Assembly (NCBI GenBank): GCA_000768855.1
Contig: JRAN01000052.1
Span: forward strand, 1 to 64,000
From: Porphyromonadaceae bacterium COT-184 OH4590
GTDB taxonomy: Bacteria; Bacteroidota; Bacteroidia; Bacteroidales; Paludibacteraceae
Length of the DNA: 64,000 nucleotides
Reading direction: 5' to 3'
Position numbers and translations under genes: made by a program. Shown piece by piece: positions 45,363-53,860 of the stretch (the first letter of the stretch is position 1; every line of letters begins with the position of its first letter). The notes under the pieces are model-generated. The model did not search any database. It had not been told where the DNA came from and saw only the letters and a program-made list of their open reading frames with translations.

Positions 45363-48053
45363 ATGAAACAGAAAATCAAATTTTTATGTTTATTGTTTTG
45401 TTGCCTGACTGCTTCTTCGGCAATAGCACAACAAATACGCAACGTCTCAAAGCAAGAGGCCTTGTCTATAGCCAAGATGAGTTTCGATGGTCAAGATGTG
45501 GATTACTATCTCTGTGAAGATGCCGTTCTCAATGTCAGGAGTGAGGGGCAGAACCTCTCTTTCTCGCAGAGTGACACATGGATATTTTTCGTGGATGCCG
45601 AGCCTTTGAAAGGCTGGGAACATGACTGTTATCTGATTTGTATAGCCAAGAGAGTTGGGGCGTATCAGTCTCCTGTGCCTCATATAACAAAATTCCGTCT
45701 TCCTCCCAACGGCAATTTCACTCCATTGGAGGTCAAGAACCGTTACGGGAAATGGGCAAACCAAAAGCCTCACGTGAGGAAGGTAGCACTTTCAAATGAT
45801 GCTAAAAGTGCCGCGAAACGCACCTATGCCATAATACTCAGTGGCGGGCACAGCAAGTATGCCAATTATGAACGTTATTGGAACGACTGCTCTTTTGTCT
45901 ATCAGACAATGGTCAATAAATACGGTGTACCTAAAAGCAACATTTCGGTCGTAATGTCCGATGGAACAGACCCTGACGCCGATATGCATACAACGACAGG
46001 AGGCTTCAAATCTTCCCCATTGGACTTGGACAACGACGGACTGCCGGACATACAATATGCCGCCACACATGCCAATGTGAAAAAAGTTCTTTCCAACCTT
46101 TCAAAAAAGATAAGGAAAGACGACCATCTTTTCTTCTACGTGATAGACCATGGTGGGACAACAGACTACAAAAATCAGTCATATATTTGTCTATGGGATA
46201 GAGAATCCCTACACGACTACGAACTTGCTAATTGGCTTCGTCCGTTCAACGATAAGTCTGTCTATATCAATGCAGTATTGGGGCAATGCTTCTCGGGCGG
46301 TTTCATAGAGGAGTTGACCAAAGCGGGCTGCGTTGTGGCAGCGGCATCAAAGGGAAGTGAGTCTTCCTGGGCATGTCCTGATATTCCCTACGACGAGTTC
46401 GTATACCAGTGGACTTCAGCGATCAACGAGGGCAATGTATTTGGGCAGTCCGTCTCTTCGGATGCTGACAAGAACCGCAGGGTGACGATGGAGGAGGCTT
46501 TCAATTATGCTTATCAGCATGACAGGCAACGTTCTAAAGAAAGCCCTCAATACAAATCCAATCCGAAATCTGTCGGTGAGGACTTGGCTTTCAACAACCT
46601 GCCGGAGGCAGTGGACCTTTACATCAAGGACAACGAGGAGGATACAGGAAAAGAACCAAACTTAACTACAACTGTATTTTGGGATAGTCCTTCTATATGG
46701 GTGAGGAATGAAGAAGATAACATCGAGATACACGAAAATCCTTACTATTCAAAAAATCATCTTGCTGCAGTTATTTATGTCAAGATTCATAATAGAGGAA
46801 AGGAAGACTACACCGGAGGAAAATGGCTCCATATGTATTGGGCTCGTGCTTCTACTGGATTGACAGCTAAAGCTTGGCGAGGACAAGAGTATTACATAGA
46901 CAATGAAGTTACAGGAGGACGTATGACCCCTGAACATATTAAACCAATAAAAGCAGGAGGATACAGAATTGTCCCGGTTACATGGTCTTTACCTCGAGGT
47001 TTAATGGCACAAGATAATGGAACAGAGAAGCACCATTTCTGCCTATTAGGTCAAATATTTAATGATGGGGACCCGGAATTGAAAGGTAGCCCTATGGTAC
47101 TACAGAGTAATGACATAGCTCAGAAAAATGTATCGATTATATCCAAAGAAAATCTTACTAAGGGAACGAATGTTTTTGTACGAAACATTTACAAGGATAA
47201 TCATAAATATTCTCTTGAGATACGCCCTCGCACGTTAGCAGACAAACCCCTTCTTTCCAAAGCAAGATTAAAGTTGGAGATGACCACTCCTATATATGAT
47301 GCGTGGAAACGCGGAGGATGTCGTGCAAAGGGTATCGCTTACGCTCCGGCAATAAATCCCCAGAAAGTGGAATTCAACTCATGGGATGGTCGTTTGGAAG
47401 ACATCTGCATGAATGGAGCGGATTTTGAGAAGGTGACGATGAAATTCGAATTTAAAACTCGGGAAAGATATTTTGGTGAATCCTACACATTCGATTTAAT
47501 ACAAAAAGATGAGCAAGGCAATATTGTCGGAGGGGAGACGTTCGTTGTGAAAGCTCCGTTGTTTAGTTATAAACCTATTGACATAATCCCGACCGAAATC
47601 GGAGCGGGTAAATATGAACTCTCGGCAGACTGGCAAGGGACAGAGTATTCTGCTCGCTGGACAGACAGAAATGGCGAAGATATAGGAGAGGGAAATAAGG
47701 TTACAGTAATCCCAACATTAGGGAATAATGAATTTTCCGTCACCGCCATCTCCTCTCAGGGTGAAATGGTACAAGAAAGTATTACGTTGGAATGCAAGAT
47801 AGGACTAAAATCTGTTACTCCGACTTCTGTTGAAGATTTTATGAATATTGAGTTGTACGAGTCTATTAAATCCGCAGCTATGCTTAGGATAAGCAGCCTG
47901 ACACAAGGAGATATGATACTGCTGAGTAAAGAACTTCCTGTTGGGACAAAGCAGATGCGACTTGATGTTTCTTCTCTACCAAGCGGAACGTATGTGCTTA
48001 CTTATTCTGTAAATGGTCAAATTATTGACAGCAAGAAGTTTAGTAAAAAATAA
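45363..48053 (+). CDS. T9SS-secreted clan CD cysteine peptidase (C13/caspase-like)
   Basis: An 896-residue secreted peptidase with a signal peptide ending AIAQQ. Residues 24-140 resemble a propeptide. The catalytic domain (about 150-425) starts with TYAIILSGG. It has the clan CD dyad, H263 in FFYVIDHGGTTD and C309 in NAVLGQCFSGGF, after hydrophobic strands as in legumain, caspase and gingipain folds. Middle domains of unknown type follow. The last 80 residues are a T9SS type A sorting domain (LRISSLTQGDMILLSK, LPSGTYVLTYSV). The protein is probably a surface or released protease. Base composition drops sharply near 46.66 kb, inside the gene. Confidence 0.85.
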   Translation: MKQKIKFLCLLFCCLTASSAIAQQIRNVSKQEALSIAKMSFDGQDVDYYLCEDAVLNVRSEGQNLSFSQSDTWIFFVDAEPLKGWEHDCYLICIAKRVGAYQSPVPHITKFRLPPNGNFTPLEVKNRYGKWANQKPHVRKVALSNDAKSAAKRTYAIILSGGHSKYANYERYWNDCSFVYQTMVNKYGVPKSNISVVMSDGTDPDADMHTTTGGFKSSPLDLDNDGLPDIQYAATHANVKKVLSNLSKKIRKDDHLFFYVIDHGGTTDYKNQSYICLWDRESLHDYELANWLRPFNDKSVYINAVLGQCFSGGFIEELTKAGCVVAAASKGSESSWACPDIPYDEFVYQWTSAINEGNVFGQSVSSDADKNRRVTMEEAFNYAYQHDRQRSKESPQYKSNPKSVGEDLAFNNLPEAVDLYIKDNEEDTGKEPNLTTTVFWDSPSIWVRNEEDNIEIHENPYYSKNHLAAVIYVKIHNRGKEDYTGGKWLHMYWARASTGLTAKAWRGQEYYIDNEVTGGRMTPEHIKPIKAGGYRIVPVTWSLPRGLMAQDNGTEKHHFCLLGQIFNDGDPELKGSPMVLQSNDIAQKNVSIISKENLTKGTNVFVRNIYKDNHKYSLEIRPRTLADKPLLSKARLKLEMTTPIYDAWKRGGCRAKGIAYAPAINPQKVEFNSWDGRLEDICMNGADFEKVTMKFEFKTRERYFGESYTFDLIQKDEQGNIVGGETFVVKAPLFSYKPIDIIPTEIGAGKYELSADWQGTEYSARWTDRNGEDIGEGNKVTVIPTLGNNEFSVTAISSQGEMVQESITLECKIGLKSVTPTSVEDFMNIELYESIKSAAMLRISSLTQGDMILLSKELPVGTKQMRLDVSSLPSGTYVLTYSVNGQIIDSKKFSKK

Positions 48054-48065
48054 TTAATTTATTAG

Positions 48066-48107
48066 GCAACAGGGGGGAGAAACCCTTTCCCTGTTGCTGT
48101 TTTTTTA
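48066..48107 (+). terminator. terminator after the peptidase gene
   Basis: GCAACAGGG (48066-48074) pairs with CCCTGTTGC (48089-48097), followed by TGTTTTTTT. The next gene starts 21 bases later, so its transcription depends on read-through or on an unseen promoter. Confidence 0.8.
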
Positions 48108-48127
48108 CAACATAATACTGAAATAAA

Positions 48128-49570
48128 ATGATGAGAAAAATAATATTTTTTTTATTCCCCCTTATATCTTTCTGTTCTCAAAAGGTATGGGGACAGGTGA
48201 GTTTTTTTGATGCAAGGGTGAATGAATACGGAAAATTGGAGCAAGTGCTGGGTGATAAGTGGAACACGATAGACTCATTGGTCGTGCATGGACCTATCAA
48301 TGCCGCTGATTTTAAGACAATAGTTCGTTGTGCAAAGGATGGAAAGTTGCGAATAGTCAATTTGCAATTTTCGCAAGTTGAGAACAAAAAGATCCCGGAT
48401 TCCGGGTTTGTCGACTGGGATTGGTACACTTCCGGGCACTTTTTGGATATTCGTCGCATTATCCTTCCCGATGATATTACAGAGTTTGGATTCTGTGCAT
48501 TTTTAGGATTGACATTGAGAACAATCAATATCCCATCTTCACTGAGAAAGCTGGGGGATAGCAGTTTTGAGCATAATAGATGGCTTAAAGTAAATCCTTT
48601 GATAATCCCTGAGGGAGTTACGGAAATTCCGGCCAGATGTTTCCAATGGTGTGACAGTCTTAAAAAGATTGTTCTGCCGTCCACTCTCAAAACCATAGAC
48701 GTGCTCGCATTTTACTATAACAGAGTAGAGGAGATGAATTTTCCCGAGGGGTTGGACAGTATCGGATTTTCTGCCGTATATGCTACGCATCTTACCGAGA
48801 TAGTGCTGCCCAATACCGTAAAAAAGATAGGAAATGCAGCATTTTCTGACAACAAAAAGCTAAAAAGAATTGTCTTACCTGAAGGAATTACAAAGCTTCC
48901 TAAAAGACTATGCAGTTTGTGCTCAGTCTTGGAAGAAGCAGAAATCCCGAAGTCTGTGACTAAAATTGGTCGCAACGCATTTCAATGGTGTTATAAACTT
49001 AAAACCGAACTCCCGCCGAATTTGACTTGGGTAGGCTGTGATGCTTTTAGTTACTGTGCTTTGGATTCCATTGTCTTTCCATCTAGTGTGAAATACATCG
49101 AGGGCGGAGCTTTTGAGGACTTGACTTCCCTACAAAAAATTTACTCTCTTTCTGCAACACCTCCTATTTGCACAGAACATCCGATGGGCATCAACCCCGG
49201 AGAAGGACCTTTTCATAGCTTTACTCCCAACGATATACCTGTGTATGTCCCTATTGGTTCGGGAGAAAAGTACAGACAGGCATTTGGCTGGAACTATTTT
49301 ACCAATATCATTGAGACGGACAAGCTCTCCTCCGGTATAGAGACTCCTATAGTGAACGATGACGGGAAATACATGGTATATGAAAGAGACGGCATGATTG
49401 CCATTGAGACTCAGGAAAACCTTTCTTCTCCTGTATTCTATTCTGTTTATTCCATAGGTGGTGAGTTGATAGAGCGCGGAAGCTTCGACTCCTCTCATAC
49501 CATCAGGATACCGTCAAAAGGCATCTATATTGTCCGTGTCGGCAACACCATTCATAAAGTACGGATATAA
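48128..49570 (+). CDS. BspA-like leucine-rich-repeat protein with T9SS sorting domain
   Basis: A 480-residue secreted protein (signal peptide ending KVWGQ). Residues 110-370 contain about ten LRR_5/BspA-type repeats, each of the form I(V)LPxxVxxIGxxAFxxCxxLxxI, for example IVLPEGITKLPKRLC and IVFPSSVKYIEGGAF. The C-terminal 75 residues are a T9SS sorting domain (FYSVYSIGGELIERG, IPSKGIYIVRVG). BspA-like proteins often mediate attachment to host proteins or other bacteria. It lies 74 bases after the peptidase gene, with which it shares the IS1-flanked segment. Confidence 0.85.
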   Translation: MMRKIIFFLFPLISFCSQKVWGQVSFFDARVNEYGKLEQVLGDKWNTIDSLVVHGPINAADFKTIVRCAKDGKLRIVNLQFSQVENKKIPDSGFVDWDWYTSGHFLDIRRIILPDDITEFGFCAFLGLTLRTINIPSSLRKLGDSSFEHNRWLKVNPLIIPEGVTEIPARCFQWCDSLKKIVLPSTLKTIDVLAFYYNRVEEMNFPEGLDSIGFSAVYATHLTEIVLPNTVKKIGNAAFSDNKKLKRIVLPEGITKLPKRLCSLCSVLEEAEIPKSVTKIGRNAFQWCYKLKTELPPNLTWVGCDAFSYCALDSIVFPSSVKYIEGGAFEDLTSLQKIYSLSATPPICTEHPMGINPGEGPFHSFTPNDIPVYVPIGSGEKYRQAFGWNYFTNIIETDKLSSGIETPIVNDDGKYMVYERDGMIAIETQENLSSPVFYSVYSIGGELIERGSFDSSHTIRIPSKGIYIVRVGNTIHKVRI

Positions 49571-49691
49571 ATCCTCATAAAAATGATACTTGCACAGAAA
49601 TTGGAAAAACAAAATGATGGATTTTCAGATAGTGCGGTCATCAATGGGTTCCTGCAAAAAAAACATTGCTGTCCGATAAAAGTTTTCGATT

Positions 49692-49747
49692 AAGTAAAGA
49701 CAAACAGGGCTGGGTTCATATGGAAATTCAGCCCCTTTTGTTTACTT
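49692..49747 (+). terminator. terminator after the LRR gene
   Basis: AAGTAAA and CAAACAGGGCTG (49692-49712) pair with CAGCCCC and TTTTGTTTACTT (49729-49747) with one mismatched base. The GC-rich core is GGGCTG/CAGCCC, and the stem ends in T-rich sequence. Confidence 0.75.
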
Positions 49748-49852
49748 TTGTTTTTAGCACCAAACATAGTTAAACAATGCCAAAAAGTAATCATTTTATC
49801 GAACAGTAATGATAAGCAATTTATTATCTCATCATACTTTTTAAAACACACC

Positions 49853-50146
49853 CCGACCACGAGCAGAGGGCTGAAGTCGATACGAGCAGAGCGTCAAAAC
49901 GACTACGAGCAGAGCGTCAAAACGACTACGAGCAGAGCGTCAAAACGACTACGAGCAGAGCGTCAAAGCGACTACAAGCAGAGCGTCAAAACGACTACGA
50001 GCAGAGCGTCAAAGCGACTACGAGCAGAGCGTCAAAGCGACTACGAGCAGAGCGTCAAAACGACTACAAGCAGAGCGTCAAAACGACTACAAGCAGAGCG
50101 TCAAAACGACTACGAGCAGAGCGTCAAAGCGACTACGAGCAGAGCG
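49853..50146. repeat. tandem array of a 23-bp unit, about 12-13 copies
   Basis: The unit AGCAGAGCGTCAAAACGACT plus ACG recurs every 23 bases. AGCAGAGCG starts at 49885 and at each 23-base step up to 50138, twelve times. A degenerate copy lies at 49862 and a partial one upstream of that. Units differ only at two sites (AAAACG/AAAGCG and TACGAG/TACAAG). There are no spacers. Plus-strand frames through the unit lack stop codons, while the minus strand has TAG and TGA. It lies between the LRR gene terminator and IS1 remnant B, just upstream of dxs. Confidence 0.95.
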
Positions 50147-50209
50147 ATTAACCCCAAATACCTAAAACAAAAAATAAAAAAGGAATTCTCCTTCAACAAT
50201 CCAAAACTA

Positions 50210-50395
50210 TCTATTGAAATTTATCAAAACAGAAAGCACTTTTTTGTGCTAATATTTTCAATCTCAGCAATACCACGATACCTACATTTCTTGCCAAAAG
50301 CAAGAGAATCTTCACAGCGATATACGAAGCCCAACCTTTATAGGTCAGATTATGGTCTCCGATGAATTGGCATTTTCATATTTTGCAAAGATATG
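50210..50395 (-). pseudogene. IS1-family transposase remnant (copy B)
   Basis: The minus strand reads HNLTYKGWASYIAVKILLLL, then ARNVG, and after a one-base frameshift GIAEIEN, then VLSVLINFNR followed by a stop. This matches the helix-turn-helix part of copy A at about 80% nucleotide identity over 185 bases. The catalytic half seen in copy A is absent, and so is the N-terminal zinc ribbon. Together with copy A it flanks the peptidase/LRR segment in the same orientation. Confidence 0.75.
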
Positions 50396-50491
50396 TTATA
50401 TCATCATACTTTTTAGACACAACCGAAAACCAAACTCTAACTAAAACATATTAAGAATTTATTCGGAATAATTTAATTGCTATTTTTTTTA

Positions 50492-50499
50492 TACTTTTG
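50492..50499 (+). promoter_or_regulatory. dxs -7 box
   Basis: TACTTTTG ends 15 bases before the ATG at 50515. This decides against a TTG start at 50497, which would lie within the box. Confidence 0.55.
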
Positions 50500-50514
50500 C
50501 AACAAAAAAATATA

Positions 50515-52404
50515 ATGGGAAACAGTAAATATACGCTATTAGAAAATATAAATATCTCGAAAGACATAAAGGAGCTCGAAGTAGGTCAGTTGCCTCTGCT
50601 TTGTCAGGAGCTTCGCAGTTTTATAATTGAGCAGCTCGCCAACAATCCGGGACACCTCGGTTCGTCGCTTGGAGTGGTCGAACTCGCTGTGGCGCTGCAC
50701 TATGTATTCGATACGCCTTTTGACCGTATCATCTGGGACGTTGGACATCAGGCATATCCACATAAGATATTGACAGGTAGACGCGACCGTTTCCACACCA
50801 ACCGTAAGTTCAAAGGACTTTCGGGCTTTCCCTCTATCAAAGAGAGTGAATACGATGCTTTTGGAGTAGGACACGCTAGCACATCTATTTCGGCAGGTTT
50901 AGGTATGAGCGTTGCCGCCAATCTAAAAGGCGAGAATCGCAATGTGGTAGCGGTAATCGGCGATGGCTCACTTACAGGCGGGCTCGCTTTTGAGGGGCTA
51001 AACAATGCCTCTATCATCGACAACAACCTTTTGGTAATAGTAAACGACAACGATATGGCGATAGACCCTATCAAGGGCGGCTGGAACGATGCTTTGACCA
51101 AACTGCACACATCGCACACATACAACAAGGTTCGTTACAAACTATACCAATTCCTAAACAAACGAGACATTATTACCGACCAAAGAGCGAAAAAACTAAC
51201 TCGTTTTTTCAATAAACTGAAAATATCGCGTTCGTCGCATCACAACAATATTTTCGAGGGACTATCGATTCGCTATTTCGGACCATCCGACGGACACGAC
51301 GTAGTGAAGTTGGTCGAAATACTACAAGAGCTTAAAAATCACCAAAAACCTCGTATTCTACACATTATCACACAAAAAGGCAAAGGCTATGAGCCTGCCG
51401 AAAAAGAGGTAACCACGTGGCACGCTCCGGGAAAATTCAATCCCGAAACAGGAGAACGCAATAGCGAGAGTTCACAAATACCTCTTTATCAAGACGTTTT
51501 TGGCGAAACTCTCTTGGAATTGGCAAAGCAAAACCCTAAAATTGTGGGCATAACTCCTGCTATGTTATCGGGCTGTTCGATGACAATAATGCAAAAGGAA
51601 ATGCCCGACCGTGTCTTCGATGTAGGCATAGCCGAAGGACACGCCGTTACATTCTCGGCAGGACTGGCAAAAGACGGTATGATGCCGTTTTGCAACATAT
51701 ATTCGTCATTTATGCAACGTGCCTACGACAACGTGATACACGATGTGGCATTGCAAAAGCTAAATGTCGTATTCTGCCTCGACAGAGCCGGCATAGTCGG
51801 TGCCGACGGAGCTACCCACCAAGGAGCTTTCGACCTTGCCTATATGCGTTGTGTGCCAAACCTTACAATAGCCGCTCCTGCCAACGAACACGAGCTTAGA
51901 AACCTTATGTTTACCGCCCAACAGAGCAATATGGGTGCTTTTGTAATACGTTATCCGCGAGGCAAAGGCACTACTGCCGATTGGCATAATACACTCGAAA
52001 TAGTCGAAGTAGGTAAAGGACGCTGTCTAAAAGAGGGTTTCGATATTGCCGTCCTTACCATTGGCACTATGGCAAATCCCGCTCAGAAAGCTATAGAGAT
52101 GATAGAGAGCGAAACAAACACAAGTGTGGCACACTACGATATGCGTTTTGTAAAGCCTTTGGATGCTGAATTGTTGCACGAGATTGGTCGCAAGTTCAAA
52201 CGAGTAGTAACTATCGAAGACGGCGTTATACAAGGAGGATTTGGCAGTGCCGTACTTGAGTTTTTTGCCGATAATGGCTATACACCTGCGGTAAAACGAT
52301 TGGGCATACCCGATATCTTTGTCGAACACGGTACTCCATACGAACTTCATCAGATGCTAGGACTTGATGCCAACGGACTCAAAGAGGCAATAATAAAAAT
52401 ATGA
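50515..52404 (+). CDS. dxs: 1-deoxy-D-xylulose-5-phosphate synthase
   Basis: A thiamine-diphosphate enzyme that joins pyruvate and glyceraldehyde 3-phosphate to DXP. It is the entry to the MEP isoprenoid pathway and also feeds thiamine and PLP synthesis. The protein has 629 residues. Motifs are [19 protein letters not shown], the thiamine-diphosphate motif [19 protein letters not shown], and the transketolase part [20 protein letters not shown]. ispF, a later MEP step, is at 61.5 kb, and pdxA, which uses DXP downstream, is at 17.7 kb. It lies just outside IS1 remnant B. Confidence 0.96.
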   Translation: MGNSKYTLLENINISKDIKELEVGQLPLLCQELRSFIIEQLANNPGHLGSSLGVVELAVALHYVFDTPFDRIIWDVGHQAYPHKILTGRRDRFHTNRKFKGLSGFPSIKESEYDAFGVGHASTSISAGLGMSVAANLKGENRNVVAVIGDGSLTGGLAFEGLNNASIIDNNLLVIVNDNDMAIDPIKGGWNDALTKLHTSHTYNKVRYKLYQFLNKRDIITDQRAKKLTRFFNKLKISRSSHHNNIFEGLSIRYFGPSDGHDVVKLVEILQELKNHQKPRILHIITQKGKGYEPAEKEVTTWHAPGKFNPETGERNSESSQIPLYQDVFGETLLELAKQNPKIVGITPAMLSGCSMTIMQKEMPDRVFDVGIAEGHAVTFSAGLAKDGMMPFCNIYSSFMQRAYDNVIHDVALQKLNVVFCLDRAGIVGADGATHQGAFDLAYMRCVPNLTIAAPANEHELRNLMFTAQQSNMGAFVIRYPRGKGTTADWHNTLEIVEVGKGRCLKEGFDIAVLTIGTMANPAQKAIEMIESETNTSVAHYDMRFVKPLDAELLHEIGRKFKRVVTIEDGVIQGGFGSAVLEFFADNGYTPAVKRLGIPDIFVEHGTPYELHQMLGLDANGLKEAIIKI

Positions 52405-52418
52405 TATTGAATTCATTA

Positions 52419-52443
52419 GAGGTGTTTCGTTATGAAACACCTC
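52419..52443 (+). terminator. dxs terminator-like hairpin
   Basis: GAGGTGTTTC (52419-52428), loop GTTAT, GAAACACCTC (52434-52443), followed by ATTATTT: a perfect 10-bp stem with a poor U-tract. Confidence 0.6.
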
Positions 52444-52464
52444 ATTATTTATACAAATTTTTAC

Positions 52465-52472
52465 TACCTTTG
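52465..52472 (+). promoter_or_regulatory. trkA -7 box
   Basis: TACCTTTG, 40 bases before the trkA ATG. Confidence 0.55.
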
Positions 52473-52511
52473 TGGCAAAATAAAATAATCCAAAATAAAC
52501 ATTAAGGCACA

Positions 52512-53843
52512 ATGAAAGTATTAATAGCCGGAGCAGGCGAAGTGGGGCGACATCTGGCTAAACTCCTTGCCCGCGAGGAACACAACATCACTCTTCTCGA
52601 CAACAATAGCGAACGTCTGCAAGATATGGATATGTACGACTTTATGACACGTCAGGGAAGTCCCACTTCGGTATATGACCTCAGAGATTGTGGCGTGGGC
52701 AGTGTCGATTTGTTTATCGCCGTTACTCCTTACGAGAGTGTCAATATGACCGCCTGCATGATAGCGAAGAATCTCGGTGCTATAAAAACACTTGCACGTA
52801 TCGACAATAACGAATATCTTTTACCCAAAAACAAAGATTTTTTTGCCAAACTTGGAGTTGATTACCTTATCTATCCCGAAGTACTTGCTTCGCAAGGCAT
52901 TATCGAGAGTCTCAAAAAAAACTGGATGAGGCAATATATGCCGTTTCGCAACGGAGAGATGATAATGTTGTCGGTAAAGGTCAGGGCAAACTCCGAGATT
53001 ATAAATCGTAAATTTATAAGCGGATATTTCAATCACGAAAGATACAGGGTGGTAGCCATAAAACGAGCCAACGAAACAATACTTCCCACAGGGCAAGACG
53101 AGATATTGGCAGGCGATATTGTATTTTTTATCACCAAAGAGGAGAATCTTGACTTTGTACGCGAGCAGGCGGGTAAGGAGAATTACAGCATCAAAGACAT
53201 AATGATAGTGGGCGGCACAAAGATAGCACAGAAAATCGTACAAACTTTGCCTAACCACTACAATGTAAAGATAATAGAACCCGATAAGGAACAGTGCATT
53301 GCTTTGGCTGCAAAACTACCAAACACACTGATAATAAACTCCGACGGTAGAGACGTGGAGGTTCTCGAAAACGAAGATATAGCATCGACCGATGCTTTTG
53401 TGGCGGTTACTGCCAACTCAGAGGCAAATCTGCTCACCTGTATGGTAGCCAAACGTTATGGAGTAAAAAAGACAATAGCTGAGGTCGAAAATATCGACTA
53501 CTTCACTCTTGCCGAGTCGATGGATATAAGCACCATTATTAACAAAAAAACAATAGCAGCCGGCTATATACACCAAATCACCTTAAATCTCGATGTGCTC
53601 GATATAAGAACTCTCCCGTCGATAGATGCCGAAGTAGTGGAGCTCATTGCCAAAGAGGGGTCGAAAGTAACGAAGGATATTGTAAAAAACCTCAAACTGC
53701 CGCGTAATGTCAATATTGGGGGTATCATCCGCAATGGGCGTGGCAGCATAGTAAACGGTAACACCCAAATAATGCCCGACGATCACGTTATCGTATTTTG
53801 CAAAGATAATAGCACCAAAAAACTTGAGGCATTGTTTAAATAG
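52512..53843 (+). CDS. trkA: Trk potassium-uptake system, NAD-binding regulatory subunit
   Basis: A cytosolic gating ring subunit of the TrkH channel, binding NAD(H) or ATP. The 443 residues are a tandem of two RCK units. The first Rossmann motif is IAGAGEVGRHLAKLL at the N-terminus; the second begins IMIVGGTKIAQKIVQ at about residue 233. Each unit is followed by a TrkA-C domain (about 140-220 and 360-440). The second glycine motif is degenerate, as in other TrkA proteins. It is co-transcribed with trkH, 18 bases downstream. Confidence 0.95.
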   Translation: MKVLIAGAGEVGRHLAKLLAREEHNITLLDNNSERLQDMDMYDFMTRQGSPTSVYDLRDCGVGSVDLFIAVTPYESVNMTACMIAKNLGAIKTLARIDNNEYLLPKNKDFFAKLGVDYLIYPEVLASQGIIESLKKNWMRQYMPFRNGEMIMLSVKVRANSEIINRKFISGYFNHERYRVVAIKRANETILPTGQDEILAGDIVFFITKEENLDFVREQAGKENYSIKDIMIVGGTKIAQKIVQTLPNHYNVKIIEPDKEQCIALAAKLPNTLIINSDGRDVEVLENEDIASTDAFVAVTANSEANLLTCMVAKRYGVKKTIAEVENIDYFTLAESMDISTIINKKTIAAGYIHQITLNLDVLDIRTLPSIDAEVVELIAKEGSKVTKDIVKNLKLPRNVNIGGIIRNGRGSIVNGNTQIMPDDHVIVFCKDNSTKKLEALFK

Positions 53844-53860
53844 TTAATCAACATTCAACA

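Noticed and set aside
49853-50146. CRISPR array
   Set aside because: Units are directly adjacent without spacers, 23 bases is shorter than typical repeats, and no cas gene is present.
49748-50365. A 205-codon open frame reading through the 23-bp repeats
   Set aside because: The period of 23 bases keeps all plus-strand frames open by chance. The frame starts next to a terminator and ends inside the antisense of IS1 remnant B, and no secretion or domain signal is present.
44763-50395. Defence island or prophage
   Set aside because: Apart from transposase remnants the segment encodes only exported T9SS proteins. No nuclease, methyltransferase, phage structural gene or integrase is seen.
52419-52443. 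parS site
   Set aside because: TGTTTC and GAAACA arms resemble parS, but the centre is GTTAT instead of ACGT and the site is odd-length. It sits where the dxs terminator is expected.
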